Positions 40,319 through 49,614 are shown, counted from the first letter of the stretch. The stretch is 50,957 bases of DNA from an uncultured Eubacteriales bacterium (GCA_934476315.1 CAKSNQ010000009.1:1-50957); one strand, 5' to 3'. The notes: a model not told the origin generated them from the letters alone. Made by a program: numbers and translations.

Positions 40319-42979
40319 ATGGCAGAAAATCACGAATTGCCGAAAACCTACAACCCTGCCGATTTTGAGGACAGGATCTATCAGAATTGGTGCGACAAGG
40401 GGTATTTCACCGCCGACCCGTCAAATCCCGCTCCGGCGTTTTCCATCGTCATTCCCCCGCCCAACGTCACCGGACAGCTCCACATGGGGCATGCCCTGGA
40501 CGAAACGCTTCAGGATATCCTGGTGCGCCACAAGCGCATGCAGGGCTACAATGTTCTTTGGGTGCCCGGTACGGACCACGCCGGCATCGCCACGCAGATC
40601 AAGGTCGAGGAGCAGCTCCGCGTCAACGAGGGGCTGACCCGCTACGACCTCGGGCGCGAAAAGTTCCTCGAGCGCGTCTGGGACTGGAAAGCCAAATACG
40701 GCAACCGCATCATCAGCCAGCTCAAGAAGCTCGGCTCCTCCTGCGACTGGACGCGCGAGCGCTTCACCATGGACGAGGGCTGTTCCCGGGCGGTGCGCGA
40801 GGTGTTTGTCAACCTTTATAATAAGGGGCTGATTTACCGCGGCAACCGCATTATCAACTGGTGCCCGCACTGCATCACCGCACTCTCCGACGCGGAGGTC
40901 GAGTACACCGAGCAGGAAGGACACTTCTGGCACATCAAGTACCCCATCAAGGGGGAGGACGGCGCGTACGTCGAGATTGCGACGACCCGCCCCGAGACCA
41001 TGTTCGGTGACACCGCCGTAGCGGTCAACCCGCAGGATGAAACGACCAGGCACCTGATCGGCAAGACGCTCATTTTGCCGCTGGTGGGCAGAGAGATTCC
41101 CGTCATCGCCGACGACTATGTGGAAATCGGCTTCGGCTCGGGGTGCGTCAAGATCACCCCGGCGCACGACCCCAACGACTTCATGGTCGGTCAACGCCAC
41201 GGGCTGGAGCAGATTAAGGTCATGAACGACGACGCGACCATGAACCACTACGCCGGAAAATACGAGGGCATGGACCGTTACGAATGTCGCCGCGCACTGG
41301 TCGCCGACCTGGAGGCGCAGGGCTACCTGCTCCGTGTCGAACCACACGCGCACAACGTGGGCACCTGCTACCGTTGCCACACCACGGTGGAGCCGATCAT
41401 TTCCAACCAGTGGTTCGTCAAAATGGAGCCGCTCGCCAAACCCGCGCTCGACGTGGTTTACGAGGGTAAGGTCAGATTCGAGCCGGAGCGCTTCACCAAG
41501 ATCTACACCAACTGGATGGAGAACGTCCACGACTGGTGCATTTCCCGTCAGCTCTGGTGGGGACATCGCATCCCTGCGTTCTACTGTGACGCCTGCGGCG
41601 AGATGACCGTTTCCAAGAAGGACATCACCGTCTGCCCCAAGTGCGGAGGACGCGTCCATCAGGAAAGCGACGTTCTGGACACCTGGTTCTCCTCGGCGCT
41701 GTGGCCCTTCTCCACGCTGGGCTGGCCCGACAAAACGCCCGAGCTTGAAAAATATTACCCCACCTCGGTGCTCGTCACGGGATATGACATCATCTTTTTC
41801 TGGGTCGCCCGCATGGTGTTCTCCGGCATGGAGCACATGGGACGCGAGCCGTTCTCTACCGTTTTCATCCACGGACTTGTCCGCGACGCACAGGGACGCA
41901 AAATGTCCAAGTCGCTCGGCAACGGCATCGACCCGCTGGAGATTATCTCCCATTACGGCGCCGACGCGCTCCGCTTTGCGCTGGCGACGGGCAACAGCCC
42001 CGGAAACGACATGCGCTTCTCGGATGAGAAAATCGAGGCGGCACGCAACTTTGCCAACAAGCTGTGGAACGCCTCCCGCTTTGTCCGCATGAACCTGACC
42101 ATCACCGAGGCGCGTCTGCCCGCGGTCGAGGATATGGCGACCGAGGACAAGTGGATCCTGACGCGCTACGAGGAGACAGCCAGAACGGTCAACGACGCGC
42201 TGGCAAATTACGAAATCGGCGTGGCGCTGAGCACGCTCTACGACTTCACATGGGACATCCTGTGCGACTGGTACATCGAGCTTTGCAAGGCGCGCCTGAA
42301 TGACAAGGAGAGCGTCGGCAACCGCGTCGCGCAGAACATGCTCTGCTATATTCTCATCGGCGTGCTGAAGATGCTCCACCCGTTCATGCCGTTCATCACG
42401 GAGGAAATTTATCAGTCCCTGCCGCACTGCGACGGCGACGCCGAGAGCATTATGATTTCGCGCTATCCCGTGTATGACGCGACGCTGACCTTCCCCGAGG
42501 ACGAGGTGAGAATGGAGCGGGTGCTGGACGCTATCCGCGCCATCCGCAACCGCCGCAGTGAAATGAACGTTGTCCCCTCGCGCCTGTCCAAGGTCTATAT
42601 CGCTACGAAATATCCGGACTCCTTCCCCGCCGGGGTCGCGGTGTTCTTCCGCCGCCTGGCGTCGGCAAGCGAGGTGGAGGTTGCCGAGAGCTTTGAGGGC
42701 AAGCTCGACGCCGAACAGATGGTGCAGGTCGTGACCGACGCCGCCACCATCCTGCTTCCGCTGTCCGACATCATCGACGCGGAGAAGGAAAAGGCGCGGT
42801 TGAGCGCGGAAAAGACAAAGCTGGAGGGCGAGATCGCCCGCGTCAGCGCGAAATTGTCCAATGAGGGCTTCGTTTCCAAGGCGCCCGCCGCCGTGGTAGA
42901 AGCCGAGCGCGCCAAGCTGGAAAAATACCGCGAGAACCTCGCCGGCGTCTGCGCGGCGCTGGACAAGCTGCCGGGATAA
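40319..42979 (+). CDS. valS: Valyl-tRNA synthetase
   Basis: 886 aa class Ia synthetase that charges tRNA-Val. The ATP motif HMGH is at residues 55-58 and KMSKS at 528-532. The CP1 editing domain (about 190-350) includes ATTRPETMFGDTA, and the catalytic part has WCISRQLWWGHRIPA with a Cys-x-x-Cys zinc-like insertion (CDACGEM...CPKCGG). The anticodon-binding domain and a C-terminal coiled-coil arm (about 825-886) with repeated Lys/Glu/Leu complete the usual length. CAGGAGG precedes the ATG. Controlled by the valine T-box upstream; followed by an intrinsic terminator. No fol or rpo genes follow it. Confidence 0.98.
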   Translation: MAENHELPKTYNPADFEDRIYQNWCDKGYFTADPSNPAPAFSIVIPPPNVTGQLHMGHALDETLQDILVRHKRMQGYNVLWVPGTDHAGIATQIKVEEQLRVNEGLTRYDLGREKFLERVWDWKAKYGNRIISQLKKLGSSCDWTRERFTMDEGCSRAVREVFVNLYNKGLIYRGNRIINWCPHCITALSDAEVEYTEQEGHFWHIKYPIKGEDGAYVEIATTRPETMFGDTAVAVNPQDETTRHLIGKTLILPLVGREIPVIADDYVEIGFGSGCVKITPAHDPNDFMVGQRHGLEQIKVMNDDATMNHYAGKYEGMDRYECRRALVADLEAQGYLLRVEPHAHNVGTCYRCHTTVEPIISNQWFVKMEPLAKPALDVVYEGKVRFEPERFTKIYTNWMENVHDWCISRQLWWGHRIPAFYCDACGEMTVSKKDITVCPKCGGRVHQESDVLDTWFSSALWPFSTLGWPDKTPELEKYYPTSVLVTGYDIIFFWVARMVFSGMEHMGREPFSTVFIHGLVRDAQGRKMSKSLGNGIDPLEIISHYGADALRFALATGNSPGNDMRFSDEKIEAARNFANKLWNASRFVRMNLTITEARLPAVEDMATEDKWILTRYEETARTVNDALANYEIGVALSTLYDFTWDILCDWYIELCKARLNDKESVGNRVAQNMLCYILIGVLKMLHPFMPFITEEIYQSLPHCDGDAESIMISRYPVYDATLTFPEDEVRMERVLDAIRAIRNRRSEMNVVPSRLSKVYIATKYPDSFPAGVAVFFRRLASASEVEVAESFEGKLDAEQMVQVVTDAATILLPLSDIIDAEKEKARLSAEKTKLEGEIARVSAKLSNEGFVSKAPAAVVEAERAKLEKYRENLAGVCAALDKLPG

Positions 42980-43030
42980 GTCAATCTCTCAAAAAAATTT
43001 CCACTTCGCGGAACTTTTTCCGAAAAAAAA

Positions 43031-43076
43031 CGTCCTGTGCAACAGAACTCCTTTCTGCCGCACAGGACGAATTTTT
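43031..43076 (+). terminator. Intrinsic terminator after valS
   Basis: CGTCCTGTGC pairs with GCACAGGACG, enclosing a CAGA/TCTG inner stem, followed by AATTTTT. It lies only about 25 nt before the next start codon, so the following lipoprotein gene may depend on read-through. Confidence 0.75.
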
Positions 43077-43095
43077 CAAACGGAGGACTTTATCA

Positions 43096-44049
43096 ATGAA
43101 ACGATCCCTACTCAGTGCCATCCTCGCCGTGCTCCTGCTCTGCTCCATCTGTCTTTTGTGTGCCTGTAGCAAGGGCACCCCGTCCGGAGACAATTACGAC
43201 TACGAAAACCCGGCAACTCCCCCGGAGAAGTCAGACAGCGAGGACTTTTTCTCGGAAACCGGAAAGTCGGAAACACCCGCAGAGCGTGCCGAAAAGATCA
43301 TCAAAGATGTTTCTCTGACCCTGCAAACCAAAAAGTACGACGATGCCCTGTCCGCGCTCCGCGACAGCGTTGCCGCGCTCGGCGGCTTTGAGGAGTCCCT
43401 GCGCGCCAGCGGGCGCAGCTACGGGAGCGACGGCTACTACACCCGCCACGCCGCGATGACCGTCCGGATCCCCGCGGAAAAGCTGGACGAATTTCTCAAT
43501 CAGGTCGGAAAGAACGCCATTCTCAACGTCGTCGATCGGTCGGAAACCGCTACGAACGTCACCACGCAGTACTACGACATCGAGTCCCGCATTGCCGTCC
43601 TGGAGAGCGAGCGGGCGGCATATGAGGCCATGCTGGAAAAGTCGGAAGATGTCGCGTACGTGCTGGAGATTAAGGGACGGCTGTACGACGTGATTGAGGA
43701 GATCGAGGCATACCGCACCAAGCTGCGCTACTACGACAGCAAGGTCGCCTACTCCACCGTCAACATCACGCTGAACGAGGTCGTGGAATACACGCAGGTA
43801 TCCGATCAGATGCCGTCATTCGGCGAGCGCCTGAGCCGGGCGTTCGTGACCGGTTGGAAGAACTTCGCCACGGCTTTCCAGGCGATCAGCGTCGGGCTGG
43901 TCTACGCCCTGCCGCTTTGGCTGGTGATCGGGCTCATCACAGCGGGGGCAATTCTGCTCTCCCGTCGCTCCCTGCGCCGCAGAATCGCACGGCAAGCCAA
44001 GATGAACGCATCCGACGAGGGAAAAACGCAGAATAGCGATCAAAAATAA
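43096..44049 (+). CDS. DUF4349 lipoprotein
   Basis: 317 aa. The N-terminal signal has lipobox L-L-C-A-C (Cys at about 24), then a Pro/Glu/Ser linker. The conserved DUF4349 domain (about 68-235) includes I-K-D-V-S-L-T-L-Q-T, the GGFEES motif, MTVRIPAEKLDEFLNQVG, TQYYDIESRIAVLESE and the coiled segment around V-L-E-I-K-G-R-L-Y-D-V-I-E-E-I-E. A C-terminal membrane helix (about 275-295) with a basic tail follows. The family is common in Firmicutes envelopes and its function is unknown. GGAGG precedes the ATG. No promoter was recognised between the valS terminator and the start. Confidence 0.88.
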   Translation: MKRSLLSAILAVLLLCSICLLCACSKGTPSGDNYDYENPATPPEKSDSEDFFSETGKSETPAERAEKIIKDVSLTLQTKKYDDALSALRDSVAALGGFEESLRASGRSYGSDGYYTRHAAMTVRIPAEKLDEFLNQVGKNAILNVVDRSETATNVTTQYYDIESRIAVLESERAAYEAMLEKSEDVAYVLEIKGRLYDVIEEIEAYRTKLRYYDSKVAYSTVNITLNEVVEYTQVSDQMPSFGERLSRAFVTGWKNFATAFQAISVGLVYALPLWLVIGLITAGAILLSRRSLRRRIARQAKMNASDEGKTQNSDQK

Positions 44050-44103
44050 GGGCGACGCAAAAGCGCGCCCAAGGGTCCGGCGGGACGGAAAACAAACCGA
44101 AAA

Positions 44104-44307
44104 GGGGCTGTTAGAAAACATCAAGTTTTTTAACAGCCCCGCAAAAATGCCGGTCGGGATTCCGGCATTTTTGCGCGAACTTGGTCGTTTTTGCCTCCGT
44201 GTTCTTGGCTTTTCGATCTTTTTGGCGGCAAAACGGCGGCATCCAGCCGCCGAGACCAACGTCGTCGGGGCTGTAAAAAAACTCATTTTGAGTTTTTTTA
44301 CAGCCCC
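44104..44307 (+). repeat. Dispersed hairpin repeat, copy 3 (full length, about 204 bp)
   Basis: Left hairpin GGGGCTGTTAGAAAAC...GTTTTTTAACAGCCCC (44104-44140), GCAAAAATGCCGG/CCGGCATTTTTGC hairpin (44141-44174), CTTGGTCGTTTTTGCC, core GGCGGCAAAACGGCGG...CAGCCGCCGAGACCAACGTCGTC, right hairpin GGGGCTGTAAAAAAACTC...GAGTTTTTTTACAGCCCC (44267-44307). It lies between the convergent DUF4349 and clpB genes, 13 nt from the clpB stop. It is the best-preserved copy. Confidence 0.9.
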
Positions 44308-44320
44308 TTTATTCGCAATC

Positions 44321-46921
44321 TTACGCCGGCTGTGTCTGCGCCGTGAGCGCGCCGTCCACCAGGTCGATCAGAATAGTCGTCCCGGGGGCAACATCCTCGG
44401 CGATCAGCTTACGCGCAATCAGCGTCTCGACCTTGGATTGCAGATACCGCTTGAGCGGACGTGCGCCGTAAACCGGATCGTACGCCTGCGAAATGATGAA
44501 ATCCTTCGCCGCGTCGCTCACCCGGACATGAAGCTGTCTGTCCGCCATGCGCCCGTCCAGCGCGTGAATCTGGAGATCGAGGATGTGCGACACATTGTCG
44601 CGCGTGAGCGGACGGTAGAACACGATCTCGTCCAGACGGTTGAGGAACTCGGGGCGGAACGAACGCTTGAGAAGCGCGTTGACGCCCTCCCGCGCGCTCT
44701 GGCTGATCTCGCCGTGCGCGTCGATTCCCTCGAGGATCAGGTCCGACCCCAGGTTGGAGGTCAGAATGATAATGGTGTTCTTGAAGTCCACCGTTCTGCC
44801 CTGGCTGTCCGTAATGCGCCCGTCGTCCAGCACCTGAAGCAGGACGTTGAACACATCGGGATGCGCCTTTTCCACCTCATCGAACAGAACGACCGAATAG
44901 GGCTTACGGCGCACCGCCTCGGTGAGCTGACCGCCCTCCTCATAGCCGACGTATCCGGGGGGCGCTCCGATCAGACGGGAAACGCTGTATTTCTCCATAT
45001 ACTCGCTCATGTCGATACGGATCATGTTGCGCTCGTCGTCAAACAGCGCCGCCGCCAGCGCCTTGGCAAGCTCGGTCTTACCGACACCGGTCGGTCCCAA
45101 AAAGAGGAACGAACCCAGCGGGCGGTGCGGGTCCTGAATCCCCGCGCGGCTACGCAGGATGGCATCGCTGACGCGGCTGACCGCCTCGTCCTGACCGATC
45201 ACGCGCTCGTGCAGGATGTCCTCCAGGTGAAGCAGTTTATCCCGCTCGCTCTGAAGCAGTTTCGTGACCGGGATTCCCGTCCATCTGGAGACGATTTTGG
45301 TGATCTCCTCCTCCGTGACCTCGTCGCGAAGCAGGGTGTTCTCCGACTTGCCCGCGGTCGCCTCCAATTCGGAAAGCTCCTTTTGCAGAGCCGGCAACTT
45401 GCCGTATTTCAGCTCCGCCGCACGGTTCAGATCATACGAATTCTGCGCGCGATCGATCTCGGCGTTTACCTGCTCGATCTCGCCGCGCAGCTTCTGTACC
45501 TTTTCGATCGACGCCTTTTCGTTGTCCCACTTTGCCTTCATACCGTTGAAGGTATCCCGCAGGTTCGCCAGCTCACTCTGAATCTCGTTCAGGTGCTCCG
45601 CCGACAGCTTATCCGTCTCTTTCTTGAGTGCCGCCTCCTCGATCTGAAGCTGAATGATCTTGTGGGAGATTTCATCCATCTCGGTCGGCATGGAGTCCAT
45701 CTCGGTCTTAATCAGCGCGCACGCTTCATCCACCAGGTCGATTGCCTTATCGGGCAGGAAACGGTCGGTGATGTACCGATCTGACAGCGTTGCCGCCGCG
45801 ATCAGCGCCTGGTCATGAATCTTGACGCCGTGGAATACCTCGTAGCGCTCCTTCAGCCCCCGAAGGATGGAAATGGTGTCCTCCACGCTCGGCTCATCCA
45901 CCATGACCGGCTGGAACCGACGCTCCAGCGCGGCGTCCTTTTCGATATACTTGCGGTATTCGTTGAGGGTCGTTGCGCCGATGCAGTGCAGCTCGCCGCG
46001 CGCCAGCATCGGCTTGAGCAGGTTGCCGGCGTCCATCGCGCCGTCGCTCTTGCCCGCACCGACAATGGTGTGAAGCTCATCAATGAACAAAATGATCTTG
46101 CCCTCGCTGTTCTTGACCTCGCCGAGCACCGCTTTCAGCCGCTCCTCGAACTCACCGCGAAACTTCGCACCGGCGATCAGTGCGCCCATATCCAGCGAAA
46201 ACAGCGTGCGGTCGCGCAACTGCTCCGGGACGTCGCCGTGAACGATTCGCAGAGCCAGCCCCTCGGCAATTGCCGTTTTACCGACGCCGGGTTCACCGAT
46301 CAGACAGGGATTGTTTTTGGTTTTACGGGACAGAATCCGGATAACATTGCGGATTTCGTCGTCACGCCCGATCACCGGGTCGAGCTTTTGTGCACGCGCC
46401 AGCGCGGTCAGATCCTGACCGTACTTTTTCAGCACGTCGTAGGTGTCCTCCGGGTTGTCCGACGTCACCGTCTGATTGCCCCGCACCTCCTTGAGCGCAC
46501 CGAGAACCGCGTCGCGGCGGATGCCGTGTGCCGAAAAGATGCCCTCGCACGCCGAGCCCGCCTTCTGCAGCAGTCCGAGCAGGATGTGCTCCACCGACAC
46601 ATATTCATCCTTCATCTTGTCCGCCTGTGCCTCGGCGTCGTTGAGCGCCTCCTCGACCTCGCGGGAAACGTAGATTTTATCTGCCTGCATTCCGCCGCCG
46701 CTGACGCGGGGCAGCTTGTCGATCGCCGTTTCGCAATCCCGCAGAACTGCGGCAGGGTCAACGCCCATTTTACGGAACAGCTCGCTGACCAGTCCTTCCT
46801 GCTCCAGCAGTGCCGCCAGCAGATGTACCTGCTCCATTTGCTGATTGGAATGGCGGATGGTCAGGCTTTGCGCCGCCTGCACCGCTTCCATGCTTTTTTG
46901 TGTATATTTCTGAAGATTCAT
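44321..46921 (-). CDS. clpB: ATP-dependent chaperone ClpB
   Basis: 866 aa Hsp100 disaggregase that works with DnaK to rescue aggregated proteins. Clp-N domain (about 1-145), the first AAA+ module with GEPGVGKT near 209-216 and FIDELHT, the long coiled-coil middle domain (about 405-525) that distinguishes ClpB from ClpC, and the second AAA+ module with GPTGVGKT near 608-615, ending in the D2-small domain. No ClpP-binding loop is evident. AAAGGAG precedes the ATG. It follows a ribbon-helix-helix gene by 57 nt and probably shares its promoter (47668-47695). No CIRCE element was seen there. Dispersed repeat copy 3 lies 13 nt after the stop. Confidence 0.97.
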   Translation of the reverse strand: MNLQKYTQKSMEAVQAAQSLTIRHSNQQMEQVHLLAALLEQEGLVSELFRKMGVDPAAVLRDCETAIDKLPRVSGGGMQADKIYVSREVEEALNDAEAQADKMKDEYVSVEHILLGLLQKAGSACEGIFSAHGIRRDAVLGALKEVRGNQTVTSDNPEDTYDVLKKYGQDLTALARAQKLDPVIGRDDEIRNVIRILSRKTKNNPCLIGEPGVGKTAIAEGLALRIVHGDVPEQLRDRTLFSLDMGALIAGAKFRGEFEERLKAVLGEVKNSEGKIILFIDELHTIVGAGKSDGAMDAGNLLKPMLARGELHCIGATTLNEYRKYIEKDAALERRFQPVMVDEPSVEDTISILRGLKERYEVFHGVKIHDQALIAAATLSDRYITDRFLPDKAIDLVDEACALIKTEMDSMPTEMDEISHKIIQLQIEEAALKKETDKLSAEHLNEIQSELANLRDTFNGMKAKWDNEKASIEKVQKLRGEIEQVNAEIDRAQNSYDLNRAAELKYGKLPALQKELSELEATAGKSENTLLRDEVTEEEITKIVSRWTGIPVTKLLQSERDKLLHLEDILHERVIGQDEAVSRVSDAILRSRAGIQDPHRPLGSFLFLGPTGVGKTELAKALAAALFDDERNMIRIDMSEYMEKYSVSRLIGAPPGYVGYEEGGQLTEAVRRKPYSVVLFDEVEKAHPDVFNVLLQVLDDGRITDSQGRTVDFKNTIIILTSNLGSDLILEGIDAHGEISQSAREGVNALLKRSFRPEFLNRLDEIVFYRPLTRDNVSHILDLQIHALDGRMADRQLHVRVSDAAKDFIISQAYDPVYGARPLKRYLQSKVETLIARKLIAEDVAPGTTILIDLVDGALTAQTQPA

Positions 46922-46978
46922 ACATTCATTCTCCTTTCACCGGAAAGATTTTTTCCTTTGACTGGCTCACCCGCGCCG

Positions 46979-47641
46979 CTAAACGCGCACGGGGTTTTGC
47001 TCCCGGTATTGTTCGATCAGCCAACCGATTCCTTCTTTTGCGGTCTCCGGCTCGTCCAGATGCTCAAAGTAGAGCTTGAGTGCGCGGTCGAACACGTCAA
47101 CGTAACGGGCAATCAGCTCGCCCACCGCGACCTCGCCGTGCAGTTCGCGATCTGCCTGCAACCGCAGGGTACGCGTCAGTCGGTCGCCGTCGATGCTGTG
47201 CGGGGCGGACTGACCGTCGCTCTCTCCCTCCAGCGTCATCCACAAACGGTAGAACTGCTGAAGGTACAGAATCAGCGCCGCGTTCTGCGTCCGGAGCGAA
47301 ACGCGCAGGCGTCCCAGCTCGGGAAGCTCATCCGACTTGTAAAGCTCGACGGTGTACCTGACCGACGGGTTGTACTTGTAGGTCAGGGCGCTCCGCAGGC
47401 TGAACACGGAGTCGGACGACGCGTCCATGCGCTGGAAACCGTCCTCGGTGCACAGCGCGCGTTCCATCTGCCCGAAAATCTCGCGCAGACGCATCTCGGG
47501 CGTGCGGTACGACACGTATTCTGCCAGAATCTGATTAATCATATTCGACCGGTTCGACTTTTTCTGATAAGCCAGCCGATCGATCATGGCAACCACATCC
47601 TCTGAGAGCATCAGTGAATACATATTTTTTCTCGCTCGCAT
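46979..47641 (-). CDS. Ribbon-helix-helix N-terminal protein, upstream of clpB
   Basis: 220 aa. Residues 7-45 (YSLMLSEDVVAMIDRLAYQ, then KKSNRSNMINQILAEYV) fit a ribbon-helix-helix DNA-binding fold. The remaining 175 residues are helical with hydrophobic heptads and no recognised family. GAAGGGGGG precedes the ATG. It is transcribed from a near-consensus promoter into clpB 57 nt downstream, so it may be a local repressor of clpB. This pairing is not one I know from heat-shock operons; an unrelated function is possible. Confidence 0.65.
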   Translation of the reverse strand: MRARKNMYSLMLSEDVVAMIDRLAYQKKSNRSNMINQILAEYVSYRTPEMRLREIFGQMERALCTEDGFQRMDASSDSVFSLRSALTYKYNPSVRYTVELYKSDELPELGRLRVSLRTQNAALILYLQQFYRLWMTLEGESDGQSAPHSIDGDRLTRTLRLQADRELHGEVAVGELIARYVDVFDRALKLYFEHLDEPETAKEGIGWLIEQYREQNPVRV

Positions 47642-47667
47642 GAATCTCGCCCCCCTTCACGTATATT

Positions 47668-47695
47668 ATTATACCACATGTTTTTAATTTGTCAA
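47668..47695 (-). promoter_or_regulatory. Sigma-A promoter for the RHH-clpB operon
   Basis: Minus strand TTGACA (47695-47690), 16 nt, TATAAT (47673-47668), with TGTG before the -10. Confidence 0.8.
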
Positions 47696-47755
47696 GAGAT
47701 TTATATAAATTTATTTTCAAAATTTTCGAAAAAGCGCCGGGCACGCGGTCGAGCC

Positions 47756-47784
47756 TTGACAAAGCCGTCGGAAACTGCTATACT
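47756..47784 (+). promoter_or_regulatory. Sigma-A promoter for the MutS-like gene
   Basis: TTGACA (47756-47761), 17 nt, TATACT (47779-47784), with TGC (extended -10) before it; 34 nt before the start codon. Confidence 0.8.
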
Positions 47785-47817
47785 GAACGTAATAAATATG
47801 AAGGATAGGTTTCCTTT

Positions 47818-49434
47818 ATGGATTTTGAAAATTTCAGTCTTCTCTACCCCGATCGGGAGACGCAGACCGATCATCTCGCCGAAAAAAACACGCCGGATAT
47901 CTCCATGTTCTCGCTTGACGAGCTTGGATTCACCCAGATATTTGACCTGAAAAACAGCGAGCTTTCCGAATTTTTCACAACGGACCCCCGCGTGATCGCG
48001 TATCGGCAGGACACGTTTTCTGATATGCTGAAAAACGAATCTCTCGGGCAGATGTTCCGCAAGCTCATCCCGGTGCTCTCCGACATCATGGAGCTGCGCC
48101 GCCTGGAGGCAGACAGCGGCAACACCGGCGATTACCTCTCCAGCCTGACCGAGATCGAGCTCTACATCTCCTGCATTGAAATTCTGCACGAGGGACTCTC
48201 CGCCGCGCGCCCGACGCTCCGGGGCGAGGCGTTTTCCAACCTTGCCGATCGCATTGCCGAGCTTGCCGAGAGCGACTACTACCGCGAGCTGAACACCAAG
48301 CTCAACGAGCTGACTGCGCGCGTGCGCGAGATCAAGAGTGTGACCATCGGCGTCAACCTCGACGCTCAGCTTCGCCCCGTGGAGGCGGGCGTACTTTCGG
48401 TCAACCCCGAGTCCTTCCGCTCCGGTGACGTGCTCGAAAAGATCCTGCGCCTGAACTTCAAAAACGACGCCTACACCTGCATCGCGAACCTGGTGCCGTT
48501 CGGGAAAAAGCAGTCGGAAAATCAAAAAACAGCGCTCTCGCTGGCGTTCAATTCCGCCATCAACGACGTCTACCGCTCCTCGCTCCGTTCGTGGAAGCAC
48601 ATCGTTCAGTCCTACGTGCTGGAAAACACCGATTTTCTGCTCAATCTGCTGCCCGAATTTGAATTTCTGACCAAGGGCACCGACGTTCTGCGCGCGCTGA
48701 CCCTTCGCGGCTATCCCCTCTGCCGTCCGACACTCCGCCCGATGGACGAGCGTGCACTCAGCGCGCAGGGGCTATACAACCCCGAGGTCGCACTGCGCAT
48801 CAAGGACGAGATCGTCCCGAACGACATTGTGTTCGATGAAAACGCCATGATCTACGTCCTGACCGGACCCAACCGCGGCGGAAAATCGGTCATCACCTGC
48901 GCCGTCGGCATCGCGGTCGCCATGACACAGCTTGGCATGTTCGTCCCCGCAGAGAGCGCAACGATCAGCCCCGCCGACGCCATCTACACCCACTTCCCGT
49001 CGGGCGCCGAGGACACCATCGACAAGGGGCGGCTGGGCGAGGAATGTGCGCGGCTGGGCGAAATCTTCGACCACGTGACCTCTCATTCCCTGGTTCTACT
49101 GGACGAATCGCTTTCCTCGACCGGCTCGTATGAGGCGTCCTACATCGCCGCCGAGGTGCTGGCGGGGCTGTCGCTGGTCGGTTGCCGTTGCCTGTTTTCC
49201 ACGCACCTGCACGAGCTTGCCGCCGAGCTTGACAGCATCGCCGAAAAGACCCGTGCGCGGGGGGGCGTCCCCATCGACACGCTGGTCGCGGGCATCGAAG
49301 GCGAGGGCAAGCGCTCCTTCCGCATTACGCGCGCCAAGCCGGACGGCAAGAGCTACGCGCACGACATCGCCGACCGCTACGGTCTGACCTTTGAAAATAT
49401 CGTCAAAAAAATTGACAGGCACGACGCAAAATGA
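47818..49434 (+). CDS. MutS-like ATPase without the mismatch-binding domain
   Basis: 538 aa. The C-terminal ABC-type ATPase (about 325-538) has Walker A GPNRGGKS (350-357), Walker B LVLLDES with Asp429/Glu430, SSTGSYEA, and the STHLHEL switch His. The preceding 300 residues look like a MutS core lever/clamp region. The N-terminal mismatch-binding and connector domains of MutS1 are absent, as is the Smr nuclease domain of MutS2, so it is neither. Proteins of this MutS-domain-V type are frequent in Clostridia and their function is not established. Its own promoter lies upstream, the ribosome site AAGGATAGG is moderate, and dispersed repeat copy 4 lies 20 nt after the stop. Confidence 0.85.
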   Translation: MDFENFSLLYPDRETQTDHLAEKNTPDISMFSLDELGFTQIFDLKNSELSEFFTTDPRVIAYRQDTFSDMLKNESLGQMFRKLIPVLSDIMELRRLEADSGNTGDYLSSLTEIELYISCIEILHEGLSAARPTLRGEAFSNLADRIAELAESDYYRELNTKLNELTARVREIKSVTIGVNLDAQLRPVEAGVLSVNPESFRSGDVLEKILRLNFKNDAYTCIANLVPFGKKQSENQKTALSLAFNSAINDVYRSSLRSWKHIVQSYVLENTDFLLNLLPEFEFLTKGTDVLRALTLRGYPLCRPTLRPMDERALSAQGLYNPEVALRIKDEIVPNDIVFDENAMIYVLTGPNRGGKSVITCAVGIAVAMTQLGMFVPAESATISPADAIYTHFPSGAEDTIDKGRLGEECARLGEIFDHVTSHSLVLLDESLSSTGSYEASYIAAEVLAGLSLVGCRCLFSTHLHELAAELDSIAEKTRARGGVPIDTLVAGIEGEGKRSFRITRAKPDGKSYAHDIADRYGLTFENIVKKIDRHDAK

Positions 49435-49454
49435 GCGTGCCACCGGAATAAACC

Positions 49455-49614
49455 GGGGGTGTTAAAAAATTCAAAATGAATTTTTTAACACCCCCAACGA
49501 CGTTGGTTTCGGTAGCTGAACACGCTGCCGTTTTGCCGCCAAAAGGTCAAAAGCAAGAACTACCGCGGCAAAAACGACCAAGATCGGATGTCGTGGCAAG
49601 TTTTTTAACAGCCC
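49455..49614 (-). repeat. Dispersed hairpin repeat, copy 4 (inverted, left end shortened)
   Basis: Read on the minus strand it matches copies 2 and 3: CTTGGTCGTTTTTGCC, GTTCTTGCTTTTGACC, GGCGGCAAAACGGC, then ACCAACGTCGTT, ending in the GGGGGTGTTAAAAAATTC...GAATTTTTTAACACCCCC hairpin (49455-49495). The left hairpin is reduced to one arm (49599-49614). It lies between the convergent MutS-like gene and the VanZ-like gene. Confidence 0.82.

Noticed and set aside
40421..42427. A 668-codon open frame opposite valS
   Set aside because: It is a G+C-driven antisense shadow of a certain gene, has no ribosome site or recognisable domain, and is rich in Val/Arg/Asp as such shadows are.
44147..47605. Two long plus-strand open frames opposite clpB and the ribbon-helix-helix gene
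   Set aside because: Both shadow confident minus-strand genes and no known motif is found in them; part of the first lies in repeat copy 3.
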